A DNA stretch of 64,000 nt, taken from NCBI GenBank assembly GCA_022836915.1, contig CP094668.1, positions 6,820,001-6,884,000 on the forward strand. Direction: 5' to 3'. The notes beneath the pieces were generated by a model. The model worked only from the letters and a program-made list of their open reading frames with translations. It was not told where the DNA came from and did not search any database. This document shows positions 10,054 through 19,309 of this stretch, piece by piece (the first letter of the stretch is position 1; each line of letters begins with the position of its first letter). Source of the stretch: Paenibacillus sp. OVF10 (GTDB lineage: Bacteria; Bacillota; Bacilli; Paenibacillales; Paenibacillaceae). A program made the position numbers and the translations under genes.

Positions 10054-11835
10054 GTTGGTCCCCTCCTGCTGGCAAAGTGAAAGAAACCTCTGTTCCTTCC
10101 CCATATACACTCTTAATCTGCAATCCATATGGCTCACCGTACGTCAAGGTTAAGCGTTGATGTACATTACGCATGCCGATCCGACTCTTCTCCTGTTCCT
10201 CCGGTCCACAGATAAACTGCATCACCTCAGCCAGTCGTTCTGGCGTTATGCCTGCACCATTGTCATCCACACGGATCTGCACAATGTTCTCTACTAAACG
10301 AATACTTATATGAACACGGACTGTACCCTCTTTGTTCTCCAGACCATGGACAATCGCATTCTCAACCAAAGGTTGAATAATCAAAGGCGGAATGTACATC
10401 TTCTCCACCTCGGGATCGATATGGATCTGGAATGCAAGGCGGTCGCCGTAACGAAATTTCTGAATTTCCAAATAGGAACGTACCATTTCAAGTTCAGCCC
10501 GGAAGGTTGTTTTTCCACTGCCAATCTCCAGACTCTTGCGCATCAGCTTGCCCAACAGCCTGACGATGTTGGCAATCTCTGCTTCTCCCTTAATATGCGC
10601 TTTCATCCGAATGGACTCCAGTGCATTAAACAAGAAATGTGGATTGATCTGGCTCGCCATCATTTTCAGTTTAATCTCTTTTTGGGCGATTTCCAATTGA
10701 TTGTTCTGTTCGGTCGCTTCTACCACCTGCGTCATGAGTTCATTGATACTTTTCACCATATAGTTGAACTGTCGTGACAGTTGCCCAATCTCATCATTTC
10801 CATCAATCCGCGAAGTCACGTTCAGGTCTCCTAATGCAAGCTTGTTGAGGTGTTTACTCAGCCGGAGCAATCGGTTCGAAGTGAGGAACGAGATGATATA
10901 TACGAATAATAGGGCGATAACCAGCACAAGGATAATAAAAATCATGCCGATCATGCTGACGGTGTTGGCGTCTTTGACGATATTTTTGGTGGCAAAAACC
11001 GAAATCACCTTCAGGCTATTCATGCTCGATCCAGGGCCCAGCTCATCAATAACAATATTAGATGGTTCCCCCGGAAATCACCCTCTATGGTGCCTTTTGC
11101 CTGATTCTGCAGATCAACGCCAAAATCAAGCTCATCCAGCGTTTTACCCACAAGCTCGGTATTCTTGGCTGCAACCACATACCCCTGCTCGTCCGTAATC
11201 ATCGTCTCGAACTGTTCCTGACGTAACAATCCATTCAGCTCATCCTGATTGATCACAATCATCAATACGCCCTCTGTCCGATACTCGGCAAAAGGTACTT
11301 TGCGCACCAGGCTGAGCTTGTGTACAGGATTATCTTCCTTGTCCGGAATGTAGAACCACCCGATGCTGGTTGTTTTCAGTGCCTGTTGGTACCAGTAGCT
11401 CTCTTCCGTCTGCTTGTCTACCGGGATGAATTCGAGGTTGTTGATCAATGTTGGGTTAGTTGAGTAAAAACGAATGCCCGCTATCTCACGGTACAAACGC
11501 CTGTACTCCTGAAAGTCTTTGTATGCAAGATACGCTGAGGTTAACTCCACAACGCTCTTGTACCGCTTATTCACGATCTCCTTGAGATCAGCATTAAACA
11601 TTAAAAGATTGGATATATCGGTTGGTACACGCAGCATGGTTGCCGTCTGGCTCTTGATCTTGTCCACATTGATGATCGTCTGTCCTATTGCATTGTCCAG
11701 AGCTTGCTGGCGAAAATAACTGGTCACAGCAAGACCAACAATCAGGACCGGAATCATGACAACCAGTACATAGGAAATGAGCAATTTATGCTTTAATTTG
11801 AGATTATTAGTGGTTCGTATCAGCCTTTTAAACAT
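10046..11835 (-). CDS. Sensor histidine kinase (YesM family), one frameshift
   Basis: This is a membrane sensor kinase for the adjacent YesN-type regulator. The repaired protein is about 596 residues: a transmembrane helix near residues 18-38, an extracellular sensor region of about 250 residues, a second membrane helix, HAMP, the His_kinase box with phosphoacceptor His (QINPHFLFNALES), and an ATPase domain (NAIVHGLENKEG, DDNGAG). The frame breaks at the C5 run 11068-11072; one more base gives RGEPSNIVIDELGPGSSMNSL. The start at 11835 follows GGAAGGTG; an in-frame ATG at 11853 lacks a ribosome site. It overlaps the regulator gene by 8 bp. A cre-like site lies directly upstream. Confidence 0.91.
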
Positions 11836-11856
11836 GTCTGCACCTTCCGTCATCTG

Positions 11857-11870
11857 TATAAGCGCTTACA
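11857..11870. promoter_or_regulatory. cre-like catabolite repression site before the yesM-yesN pair
   Basis: Read on the minus strand, TGTAAGCGCTTATA differs from the CcpA consensus TGWAARCGYTWNCW at one position. It lies 22-35 bp upstream of the kinase start, where CcpA binding would block transcription of the sensor system when preferred sugars are present. Confidence 0.6.
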
Positions 11871-12053
11871 TATAAACAGCAGGATCAGGATGTACTGTCC
11901 TCAGAATTAATCATACCACATAACCGCCAGAATTCGGATTGTCATTGCAATGGGTAATATATTGCCAGACTACAAGCCAGCCTATCTCTAGTAGAAGAGG
12001 CCGCCATTAACATGGCGACCGGGCTTACCGAATTATTTTCTACTGACAGAAGT

Positions 12054-13232
12054 TCAGTGACTCCTAGATGGGCGAAATCCATATCCTTTGGCACGCCATG
12101 CAACAATCAATGCCACCAATGTTAAAGCCAAGATGGCCCAGTTAAATGACGAAGCTCCCCATTGATTCAGAAGAACACCTCCCGCCATTCCCCCAAGGGC
12201 AATAGCCAGATTCCAAACGGTTGTATTAATCGGCATGACGAGATCCACACCTTGTTCCCCAGTAGCTTGAGCAAGTGCAGTCTGTAACAGGGTAGCCGCA
12301 CCGCCAAATGTCAGACCCCACAGCGCAACAGAACCAAAGACGACAACAATGTGCTCACTCCAAAGACCTAATACCAGGGAAATCAAGGCAAAGCCCGCAA
12401 GGCTCATGAGAACCAGCATACGCAACCACCGATCAATGAAAATACCTGTAATCCAGATGCCCACCAATGCCATCAGGCCAAATACAAGTAAAATGAGTCC
12501 AACCTTGGATTCCAAACCAACATCGGCGAGAAAAGGAGCAATATACGTGTATAAAATATTATGAGCCAACATCCAGGCCAAAACGACAGTTAAAATTGGT
12601 ATTACACCGGGGGTGAACAGTACTTGCTTGACAGAGATACGCTTATCCGCTGACTGCCCCGGATAGTCGGGTACTTTCCAGAGCACCCAGAAAATCAGTA
12701 CAAACGCCAGCAACGACATCAGCCAGAACACTGAGCGCCAGCCCATAAATGAACCAAGCAGCGTACCTGCCGGAACACCAAATGATAAGGCAATCGGCGT
12801 TCCAATCATAGCCACAGCCATGCCTCTTCCCTTGAGATGATCAGGTACCATGCGTAATGCATAACCACCAATTAGGCCCCAGGAGACACCTGCTGCAACA
12901 CCGGCCAAGAAACGAGCGAATAGTGTCAGTACATAGTTTGATGAGAGGGCAGTAATGGTGTTGAAGACAAGAAAACCGATAATAGACAGAAGTAAAAGCG
13001 GACGCCGCCGCCACCCCTTTGTCAACACCGCCACAGGTATGGCAGCAACCAGCGACCCAACAGCATAAAAGGTGACAAGCTGCCCCGCCCCTGCCTCAGA
13101 GATCTGCAGCCCTTCTTTTATTTGCGGCAGCAACCCCGCAGGAAGTGTTTCGGTCATAATGGCTATGAAACCCGCCATAGCCAGGGCCAGCAACCCCAAC
13201 CACGGAAAACGATGAGAAGATATATCCGACAT
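12054..13232 (-). CDS. MFS exporter, sugar-efflux/multidrug type (DHA1 family)
   Basis: This is a 392-residue, twelve-helix major facilitator protein of the AraJ/PbuE-like DHA1 group, which exports drugs, arabinose-like sugars or purines. Features visible are an opening PWLGLLALAMAGFIAIMTE helix, the loop motif RRRPLLLLS between helices 2 and 3, and an antiporter-type helix 5 (MIGTPIALSFGVPAGTLLG). The start at 13232 follows AAAGGAGC; in-frame sequence further upstream lacks a ribosome site. It is transcribed away from a TetR gene, the usual arrangement for repressor-controlled efflux. The substrate is unknown. A hairpin at about 12002-12019 downstream has no clear T run. Confidence 0.88.
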   Translation of the reverse strand: MSDISSHRFPWLGLLALAMAGFIAIMTETLPAGLLPQIKEGLQISEAGAGQLVTFYAVGSLVAAIPVAVLTKGWRRRPLLLLSIIGFLVFNTITALSSNYVLTLFARFLAGVAAGVSWGLIGGYALRMVPDHLKGRGMAVAMIGTPIALSFGVPAGTLLGSFMGWRSVFWLMSLLAFVLIFWVLWKVPDYPGQSADKRISVKQVLFTPGVIPILTVVLAWMLAHNILYTYIAPFLADVGLESKVGLILLVFGLMALVGIWITGIFIDRWLRMLVLMSLAGFALISLVLGLWSEHIVVVFGSVALWGLTFGGAATLLQTALAQATGEQGVDLVMPINTTVWNLAIALGGMAGGVLLNQWGASSFNWAILALTLVALIVAWRAKGYGFRPSRSH

Positions 13233-13372
13233 CTGTGCAGCTCCTTTTAAGATAGTGTAAAACAAGAATCGAATTATGGATCGATCATTCCTTATATTAT
13301 TCAGACCGTATCACCTTGTCAATGACTTTTGGATCGATTAGTATATAATTAAGAAAAAGAGGGGGAACTCTT

Positions 13373-13984
13373 ATGGCAAGAACGGGACGTCCGCGAATTT
13401 TCGATCGGGATGAAGCCCTATTACAAGCGATGATGCTCTTTTGGGAGCAAGGTTTCGAGGCCACTTCATTACTTCAGCTTCGAGCAGCCATGGGGGATAT
13501 TTCAGCAGCCAGCTTTTATGCAGCCTTTGAATCCAAAGAAGCGCTGTATAAAGAAGCAGTAGAACGATATATGGATACGTTTGGACGTGTGACGGAAAGT
13601 TTCTCGGATCTCACGCTGTCACCCAGAGAAGCAATCGAAACAACTTTAAGAAGTACCGCAAAAATGCAAACAGACAGCACACATCCATCTGGTTGTTTAA
13701 TTGTGCTGTCAGCCAGCACATGTTCTTCCAAAAACAATCATATCCGTGACATTGCCGCTGAGAAAAGAAAGCTGACTCGCAACCGCCTGCAGGATTGCAT
13801 CCAGCGCGCTGTGGATGTCGGTGAAATCCCCGCTTCCACGAATGTACACATGCTGACCACCGTATTTGATACCTTTATGCAAGGCATATCTACACAAGCC
13901 CGCGACGGTGTTCCTCATGCAACGATCGATCAGGCTATCACGGAATTCATGGGCATCTGGAACCTTGTTCAACATCCAGCCTGA
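13373..13984 (+). CDS. TetR/AcrR family regulator
   Basis: This 203-residue regulator has an N-terminal helix-turn-helix at about residues 26-50 (GFEATSLLQLRAAMGDISAASFYAAFESKEALY) and a variable ligand-binding C-terminus (TetR_C-like with TFDTFMQGIS). It begins RTGRPRIFDRDEAL, typical of the YcdC/Bm3R1 side of the family. The start follows GAGGGGG, and a TATAAT box lies at 13344-13349. It is divergent from the MFS exporter, so it probably represses that gene and itself. GGATCGAT occurs twice in the 140-bp intergenic region and could be part of the operator. Confidence 0.9.
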   Translation: MARTGRPRIFDRDEALLQAMMLFWEQGFEATSLLQLRAAMGDISAASFYAAFESKEALYKEAVERYMDTFGRVTESFSDLTLSPREAIETTLRSTAKMQTDSTHPSGCLIVLSASTCSSKNNHIRDIAAEKRKLTRNRLQDCIQRAVDVGEIPASTNVHMLTTVFDTFMQGISTQARDGVPHATIDQAITEFMGIWNLVQHPA

Positions 13985-14023
13985 CTTAAACCTACGAACT
14001 TTTGATAGGTTAGAAAAGCCAAA

Positions 14024-14054
14024 AAAAGGCACTCCCACGATTGGAAGTGCCTTC
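14024..14054 (-). terminator. Intrinsic terminator of the OsmC-family gene
   Basis: The inverted repeat AAGGCACT...AGTGCCTT is followed by seven T on the minus strand. It lies between the convergent TetR and OsmC-family genes and could serve both, but the T run favours the minus-strand gene. Confidence 0.8.
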
Positions 14055-14080
14055 TCAGAATAGAATCTGTATGTGTGCTA

Positions 14081-14503
14081 TTAAGGACGAGGTGTACTTA
14101 CCCCATTGAGGATCAGTTTAGGATGAATATCGGCACTCAGCGAAGCGGAGACTGCACAATATTTTTCCTCAGCCATCTGGATGGCTTTCCAGATGCGATA
14201 ATCCGGAATATCCCCATCGACTTTGAAGATCAAATCAATGGATGTGAAACCTTTAGGCATCTCTTCACTGCGTGTGCCTTGCGCTTCAATCTCAATCGAC
14301 TCAATTTTGTCCAGGAAAGCGTCCAGAATCATTGTGATATCGATTCCCATACAGCCGCCGAGACCAGCCAGTAACAATTCCATCGGGGTCGCACCCTTGC
14401 TGTCACCACCATAAGCAGCAGTGGCATCCATGCCAACAGCGTAGCCAGAGGGTCCTTCGGAAGTAAACGCGCGTTTGCCTTTCCATACGGTTGTTACATT
14501 CAT
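14081..14503 (-). CDS. OsmC/Ohr-family peroxiredoxin-like protein
   Basis: This 140-residue protein has the OsmC fold and the two conserved cysteines, Cys51 (GLGGCMG) and Cys116 (EKYCAVSASL). In this family these reduce organic hydroperoxides in the cytoplasm. The sequence is nearer the YhfA/OsmC-like group than classical Ohr, so the substrate is uncertain. The start at 14503 follows AGAAGGA. It stands alone, with its own terminator and a 277-bp upstream region. Confidence 0.9.
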   Translation of the reverse strand: MNVTTVWKGKRAFTSEGPSGYAVGMDATAAYGGDSKGATPMELLLAGLGGCMGIDITMILDAFLDKIESIEIEAQGTRSEEMPKGFTSIDLIFKVDGDIPDYRIWKAIQMAEEKYCAVSASLSADIHPKLILNGVSTPRP

Positions 14504-14780
14504 GATGTTATCCTTCTTTCTTACAATAGTTTAAGTTCAAGCGAAAAAGGTTTGCACTTGCCACTCCGATGACAGAATAACCTTCCGATCGCTGTTATCC
14601 CCAGATTTTTTGATTCCCTTCTTCAAGGGGAAAATCAGGAGATAAAGGCGCACGCTCCGCTTCTTCAGGTTTCTTCTGTCCTCTCCGTTCTTGTGCAAAA
14701 AGTTTAGTTGAACTGATATCGTTCACGACCTTAAATACCCGCTCCGGGTACGTTCGTTCTTCCGATTGCTGTTATCTTTA
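14504..14780. repeat. Intergenic region with an imperfect 18-bp direct repeat and a hairpin
   Basis: CTTCCGATCGCTGTTATC at 14582-14599 recurs as CTTCCGATTGCTGTTATC at 14759-14776 (17 of 18 bases). The second copy lies just beyond the stop of the ABC ATPase gene. A hairpin TACCCG-CTC-CGGGTA lies at 14736-14750; on the minus strand it is followed by TTTAA and may be a weak terminator for the amino-acid transporter operon. No coding signal was found in the interval. The pattern suggests a dispersed intergenic repeat. Confidence 0.45.
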
Positions 14781-15526
14781 TCAAAATTCAGTAATTTGTT
14801 GCAAGAAACGGCGGGTGCGCTCTTGCGTTGGATGTTCAAAGAACGCCTGTGGACTTGCTTCTTCCACAATCGATCCATCTGCCATAAAGACGATTTTGTT
14901 CGCCACATTACGGGCAAACTTCAATTCATGCGTCACGACCAGCATCGTCATGCCTTCCTCTGCCAGCTCCTTCATGACGGAAAGCACCTCTCCGACCAAC
15001 TCAGGATCAAGAGCTGAAGTGGGCTCATCAAACAGCATCACTTCCGGCTCCATTGCAAGTGCACGTGCAATGGCGACCCGCTGCTGTTGTCCACCGGATA
15101 ATCGGGATGGATACGCATCCTGCTTGTCCGACAAGCCCACCCGATCTAACAGAATCCGACCGCGTTCAGCCGCTTCGTCACGCTTGATTTTTTCACCGTA
15201 ACGAGACCTTCCATCACATTGCCCAGCACTGTCTTGTGCGGATACAGATTGAACTGCTGGAATACCATGCCGGTCTGGCGACGAATCTCCAGTACCCGGG
15301 CACGCTGGACTCGCAACGGATCTGCGCTGTTAACCACAACACCGTTCACTTCAATCTGTCCTCCAGACAACTCTTCCAGTCCATTAAGGCAGCGCAGTAA
15401 GGTACTCTTGCCGGAGCCACTCGGTCCGAGCAATACAACAATATCTTTGGCATCGACATGAAGATCGATGTTCGTAAGTACTTCATTTTTCTGAAAACGT
15501 TTGGTAAGCCCAGTTGTTGTAATCAT
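14781..15526 (-). CDS. Polar amino-acid ABC transporter ATP-binding protein, one frameshift
   Basis: This is the ATPase of an amino-acid importer (GlnQ/HisP class). The repaired length is about 248 residues. Visible motifs are Walker A GPSGSGKST near residue 35, Q-loop MVFQQFNL, signature LSGGQQQR, Walker B VMLFDEP and switch VVTHE. The frame breaks at the T6 run 15188-15193; one added base restores VKKIKRDEAAERGRILLDRVGLSDKQ between the two halves, the normal helical domain. It is last in the operon binding protein-permease-ATPase, 16 bp after the permease. Confidence 0.92.
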
Positions 15527-15542
15527 CGGTTCTCTCCTCCTA

Positions 15543-16187
15543 TCAGTAAGCCCGGGCCAACCGGCGCTCCACTTGTTCCAGAATGGCCGAGAAGCCGATA
15601 CTCATGATCCAGTAGATCACACCAATTGCCAGATAAAATGGCATATTCAATGCATATTGTGATACCAGCAGCTGTGCTGAACGCAACAACTCGGTAACAC
15701 CGATGGCCGCCACAAGTGATGTTTCCTTCAACATGCCAATAAAGGTGTTACCCATCGGCGGGATGGCAATACGCACAGCCTGCGGGAAGATAATCCGTCT
15801 CATTGCTTGAGCCGGGGTCATTCCCGTTGCATATGCAGCTTCTGTCTGTCCTTTTGGTACAGCCTGAATAGCTCCACGGAAGGTCTCTGAGAGAAATGCA
15901 CCTGCGTTCAGACTCAGTCCCAAACAGGCAGCCGTGAGTGATCCCAAGGTCACTCCATAATCGACCAATCCGTAATAAATAACGAATAATTGCACCAGCA
16001 GCGGGGTTCCCCGCATGATGGATACATAAAACCTTGCGATCAACCTAAGCCACATCGGTCCCTTCAGACGAGCAATCGCAACAAGCACCCCGATGATGAA
16101 CGCAAAAAACATAGAGATCACAGTTACATACAGCGTATAGTAAGCCCCCTTCAGAAAGAAGGGGATATTCTCAAATACCAGTTCCAT
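15543..16187 (-). CDS. Polar amino-acid ABC transporter permease (HisM/GlnP type)
   Basis: This 214-residue membrane subunit has about five helices and the amino-acid-type permease motif with EAA loop (TEAAYATGMTPAQAMRRIIFPQA, near residues 115-137). A single permease gene implies that the transporter uses a homodimer. It lies between the binding-protein gene (32 bp upstream) and the ATPase gene. The exact amino acid cannot be read from the sequence. Confidence 0.93.
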   Translation of the reverse strand: MELVFENIPFFLKGAYYTLYVTVISMFFAFIIGVLVAIARLKGPMWLRLIARFYVSIMRGTPLLVQLFVIYYGLVDYGVTLGSLTAACLGLSLNAGAFLSETFRGAIQAVPKGQTEAAYATGMTPAQAMRRIIFPQAVRIAIPPMGNTFIGMLKETSLVAAIGVTELLRSAQLLVSQYALNMPFYLAIGVIYWIMSIGFSAILEQVERRLARAY

Positions 16188-16219
16188 GGGTCAAATCTTC
16201 CCTTCGCCTTGCAGGTTCA

Positions 16220-17071
16220 TTATTGCGCAGGCTCTTCACCAAACCATTTTTTGAAAATGGTATTGTACGTGCCATCATCTTTCATGCCTTTGAGAGCATC
16301 ATTCAGTGCTGCTACGAGTTCCGGATTGTCTTTGCGAACAGCAATACCTGCCTGGTCACTCTTAATAGCTTCACCTACAGCTTTGATATTCAATCCGTTG
16401 GCATCCACAATCGGTTTCAGAGCGTACATATTGTTAATTGTTGCGTCAATCCGCCCAGCATTCAGGTCTTTGAGTGAAGAGATGACATCGTCATAAGTTT
16501 TGATCGTGAAGTCTCCCACTTTTGGCAACACTTCATTACGCAGATATGATTCATCATTTGTACCCAGACCTACGCCAATCGTTTTCCCTTTGAAGTCTTC
16601 CAGCTTGGTAATATGGTTATTGTCTTCTTTTACAATAATTTTAACTTGGTTCGTAATATACGGATCACTGAAATCCAGTACTTTCTTACGATCATCGGTA
16701 ATCGTCATTTGGCTGATAATGGCATCAAGCTTCTTCGCTTGCAGACTTGGTGTCAGACCGGAGAACTCTTGGGATACAAACTCAACCTCTACACCCAGAC
16801 GCTTCGCAACTTCACGTGCGATATCGGCATCGTAGCCGTCCATTTCTTTCTTATCGTTCAGGAAGTTGTACGGTGCGTATGTGCCCATCATGCCCACTTT
16901 GATAACGCCAGCAGACTTGATCTGCTCCAGTTCATTGCTTGCCTGTGCACCATTTGTGCTTCCACCATCTGTTGCCTTACTTCCACAAGCACTAAGTACC
17001 AGCACGGTCATCAGCAGAATTGCTGTCAAAGACCAGCCTTTACGAGTTTTCGATCCATATGTTTTGTTCAT
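16220..17071 (-). CDS. Amino-acid ABC transporter substrate-binding lipoprotein (family 3)
   Basis: This is the extracellular receptor of the importer. The 283-residue product has a lipoprotein signal with lipobox LSAC (Cys29) and a family 3 binding fold beginning GVIKVGMMGTYAPYNF. The motif GYDADIAREVAKRLGVEVEF follows, and then FSDPYITNQ, where amino-acid binding residues usually lie. Similar proteins bind arginine, glutamine or cystine. The start at 17071 follows GAGAGGAAG. It is the first gene of a three-gene operon; a TetR gene lies upstream in the same direction. Confidence 0.92.
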   Translation of the reverse strand: MNKTYGSKTRKGWSLTAILLMTVLVLSACGSKATDGGSTNGAQASNELEQIKSAGVIKVGMMGTYAPYNFLNDKKEMDGYDADIAREVAKRLGVEVEFVSQEFSGLTPSLQAKKLDAIISQMTITDDRKKVLDFSDPYITNQVKIIVKEDNNHITKLEDFKGKTIGVGLGTNDESYLRNEVLPKVGDFTIKTYDDVISSLKDLNAGRIDATINNMYALKPIVDANGLNIKAVGEAIKSDQAGIAVRKDNPELVAALNDALKGMKDDGTYNTIFKKWFGEEPAQ

Positions 17072-17185
17072 TACGTTAACTTCCTCTCAGTCGTGTATTA
17101 ATCTGGGTGTACATTTGGTTACTTTATTGTGACTAAACCGCAGTTGTACCCATTATTCCCTGCTATTTGTTTAATCATGTGAATC

Positions 17186-17818
17186 TTATGTGCCTAACAG
17201 TCCGTAAAACTCAAAGCTTGCTGCCTCAGCTGCCAGCGATGAAGCTGTCATGGCTGAGAACTTGCTGTGCAACTCATCGGAACCGAACAACCAGCGTGAT
17301 ATCATGCCTTCAATCATGCTTACCAGTAGTGCTGCTCGAAGCGGTACATCCATGCCCTTAGGCAACATGCCGAGTTCGATGGCACGTTCCATATTGTGAC
17401 GAAACGCCGTTTCGACAGCATTACGTGTCTCCTCGACCAGGCGTTGTACGGATTCTTCCGTCACGATACCTTTGAGCAACAGTTCCATAAAATAACGGTT
17501 CTTTGCAGCAAAAGAAAACATGTCGGTGAACAGCCTTTCCGATGCTTTCACCATATCCTCTACCGATCCGGCATCCTTGCGGTACCCTTGTCCAATCGCC
17601 TCAAGCAACTCCTCCTTGCCCGTTAAGACAATCTCCGAAGCAATGGCTTCTTTACTCTTGAAGTGCCAGTAGAACGTCCCTTGCGCCACACCAGCCTCGC
17701 GGACGATATCGGAAATTTTCGTCTGATGGTAGCCTTGGGTTGCAAAACGCTCCATCGCTATGCGTATTATTTGGTCCCGGCGTTCTTCACCGGGTTCCAA
17801 ACCGTTGATTTTGGTCAT
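17186..17818 (-). CDS. TetR/AcrR family regulator
   Basis: This is a 210-residue repressor with a canonical N-terminal helix-turn-helix at about residues 35-55 (ISDIVREAGVAQGTFYWHFKSKEA) and a long helical C-terminal domain (TetR_C-like, LLLKGIVTEESVQ). It is divergent from uppP and upstream of the amino-acid transporter. A TCAG repeat (GATCAGTCAGTCAGTTA, 17838-17854) sits between its promoter and its start and probably forms its operator. Whether it controls uppP, the importer or only itself is not shown. Confidence 0.9.
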   Translation of the reverse strand: MTKINGLEPGEERRDQIIRIAMERFATQGYHQTKISDIVREAGVAQGTFYWHFKSKEAIASEIVLTGKEELLEAIGQGYRKDAGSVEDMVKASERLFTDMFSFAAKNRYFMELLLKGIVTEESVQRLVEETRNAVETAFRHNMERAIELGMLPKGMDVPLRAALLVSMIEGMISRWLFGSDELHSKFSAMTASSLAAEAASFEFYGLLGT

Positions 17819-17837
17819 TCACGTAACCCTCCCGATT

Positions 17838-17889
17838 GATCAGTCAGTCAGTTAAGTTATATCCTATGGGATAACTAGGTTTTTGTCAA
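17838..17889 (-). promoter_or_regulatory. Promoter and probable operator of the TetR gene
   Basis: On the minus strand, TTGACA (17889-17884) is followed after 17 bp by TAGGAT, a good housekeeping promoter. Between the -10 box and the start codon lies ACTGACTGACTGATCA, containing tandem CTGA units and a TGATCA palindrome, as in many TetR autorepression sites. Confidence 0.6.
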
Positions 17890-17950
17890 TATAGTTTTAA
17901 ACAAATGGTTACAAGCATAAGTTGAAGTTGAGTGCATTTGTGATCATAAT

Positions 17951-18011
17951 AGGTGATAGCCTTGTTCAAATGAACAGGCATGGTCAAGCAGGACAGCCTG
18001 TGCTGTCACCT
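17951..18011 (+). promoter_or_regulatory. Structured leader upstream of uppP
   Basis: AGGTGATAG (17951-17959) can pair with CTGTCACCT (18003-18011) through nine pairs, one of them G-U. This encloses a hairpin CCTTGTTC-AAA-TGAACAGG (17960-17978). GACAG (17992-17996) can pair instead with CTGTC (18003-18007), so two exclusive folds are possible just before the AGGAGG ribosome site at about 18020. I do not recognise a known riboswitch family. Confidence 0.4.
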
Positions 18012-18032
18012 GCATTTCAAGGAGGAAGAGAA

Positions 18033-18842
18033 TTGGACATTATATCATCCATTATTATGGGCATCATCGAGGGTTTGACTGAGTTTTTGCCCGTGTCCTC
18101 TACTGGACACATGATTCTGACTGCCCACTTGCTGGGTTTATCGGAGGACAACGAGTCAGTCAAAACGTTTGAGGTGGTTGTTCAACTCGGAGCTGTACTT
18201 GCTGTTGTTGTACTGTACTGGAACAAATTCATTGATATGTTCCGCTTCACCGGAGGGAGCAGACCTTACTCCCGCCGCCTCAATCTGGGACATATCTTCC
18301 TGGCGATGGTTCCTGCCGTAGTCATCGGACTTGTATTCCGCGACTGGATTAAAGCACATTTGTTTGGTCCGGAAACAGTGCTGTACAGCCTCGTTATAGG
18401 TGGTATATTAATGATCGTGGCCGAACGCTGGAGCCGTAAGAGTGGGCGGATTACTACCCATGATGTCGATGATATTTCCTACAAACAGGCATTCGCGGTG
18501 GGTATATTTCAGATCTTGGCATTGTGGCCAGGCTTCTCTCGTTCCGGGTCAACGATCTCAGGCGGTCTCTTTGCAGGGGTAAGCCGTGTAGCCGCTGCGG
18601 AGTTCACATTCCTTGTGTCTGTGCCAATTATGATTGGTGCTACGGGATATGACCTGTACAAAAGTATCGATCACCTGAACGGCAGTGATTTCCCAATCTT
18701 TGCGATTGGATTCATCGCTGCTTTCATCGTCGCCATGCTCGCGATCAAGACGTTCCTGTCCATTTTGAAAAAATTGAGCCTGACCGTCTTTGCTGTGTAT
18801 CGCTTTGTCTTGGCAGCCGTGTTCTTTATTATTTTGATGTAA
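18033..18842 (+). CDS. uppP: Undecaprenyl-diphosphatase (UppP/BacA)
   Basis: UppP removes one phosphate from undecaprenyl diphosphate to regenerate the lipid carrier for peptidoglycan and wall polymers; extra activity gives bacitracin resistance. The 269-residue membrane protein has both signature regions, EGLTEFLPVSSTGH (residues 13-26) and PGFSRSGST (residues 166-174). I chose the TTG at 18033 because it follows GGAGGAAG at the right spacing and gives the family N-terminus MDIISSIIMGIIEG. The frame stays open upstream but that part has no family similarity. It carries a strong terminator downstream and a foldable leader upstream. Confidence 0.95.
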   Translation: MDIISSIIMGIIEGLTEFLPVSSTGHMILTAHLLGLSEDNESVKTFEVVVQLGAVLAVVVLYWNKFIDMFRFTGGSRPYSRRLNLGHIFLAMVPAVVIGLVFRDWIKAHLFGPETVLYSLVIGGILMIVAERWSRKSGRITTHDVDDISYKQAFAVGIFQILALWPGFSRSGSTISGGLFAGVSRVAAAEFTFLVSVPIMIGATGYDLYKSIDHLNGSDFPIFAIGFIAAFIVAMLAIKTFLSILKKLSLTVFAVYRFVLAAVFFIILM

Positions 18843-18877
18843 GCATTACAATTCAAGTAATTAGACAGGCAAAATCA

Positions 18878-18922
18878 ATGGCGGCCTCACATTCCCTTGG
18901 GAAGCGAGGCCGCCATATTTTA
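18878..18922 (+). terminator. Intrinsic terminator of uppP
   Basis: ATGGCGGCCTC (18879-18889) pairs perfectly with GAGGCCGCCAT (18907-18917), followed by ATTTTAT on the plus strand. Confidence 0.85.
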
Positions 18923-19111
18923 TATTCTGGGCTATGTTTCTGTTGCTTCACGATTCTGTTGCTGCTTCAGAGACAGGAATATCTGTAATTAGAAGAAGTC
19001 TAACTCTTCATTACTTCCTTCTTTGCTGAGTTGGATCATCAGTGATACCGAATAGGTTTACTATGTATCATGGACATTCATATTTATGTTCACTTCTGAA
19101 AAGCAGTCTGG

Positions 19112-19309
19112 CTAGTACCACTCTTTTACTTGAATGTTCCGGAGTTTCTTTCGACTCTTCAATCTCTCACGCAGATTATATCTATTCTCCTTTTGTTCCT
19201 GCAGCAGTTGTTTCACTCCAATCATCAACAATCGATATCTCCGGTCATCATTGTGACTTAATTGGTGCATTTCTTCAAAAATTTCATTCTTCATACGGAT
19301 CTTGTTCAC
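19112..19309 (-). CDS. Possible small basic helical protein
   Basis: This is a 65-codon frame rich in Lys, Arg, Glu and Gln (EEMHQLSHNDDRRYRLL...LLQEQKENRYNLRERLKSRKK), with the composition of a real helical protein and not of a shadow frame. It lies in an otherwise empty 650-bp interval between uppP and the thioredoxin gene. The start is uncertain: GTG at 19309 or ATG at 19294, with only TTGGAG nearby. No terminator follows it directly. No family is recognised. The remaining sequence of the interval (18925-19110 and 19310-19440) shows no other signal. Confidence 0.35.
   Translation of the reverse strand: MNKIRMKNEIFEEMHQLSHNDDRRYRLLMIGVKQLLQEQKENRYNLRERLKSRKKLRNIQVKEWY

Noticed and set aside
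1..11835. A decaying island full of pseudogenes
   Set aside because: Each break is one base, in a homopolymer, with intact catalytic or structural motifs on both sides. Similar breaks occur all over the window, so local decay is not needed as an explanation.
17102..17154. A hairpin (TGGGTGTACA...TGTACCCA) upstream of the amino-acid binding-protein gene as a riboswitch or T-box
   Set aside because: The stem has a bulge and a long loop, there is no T run and no T-box landmark sequence, and the interval is too short for a known leader.
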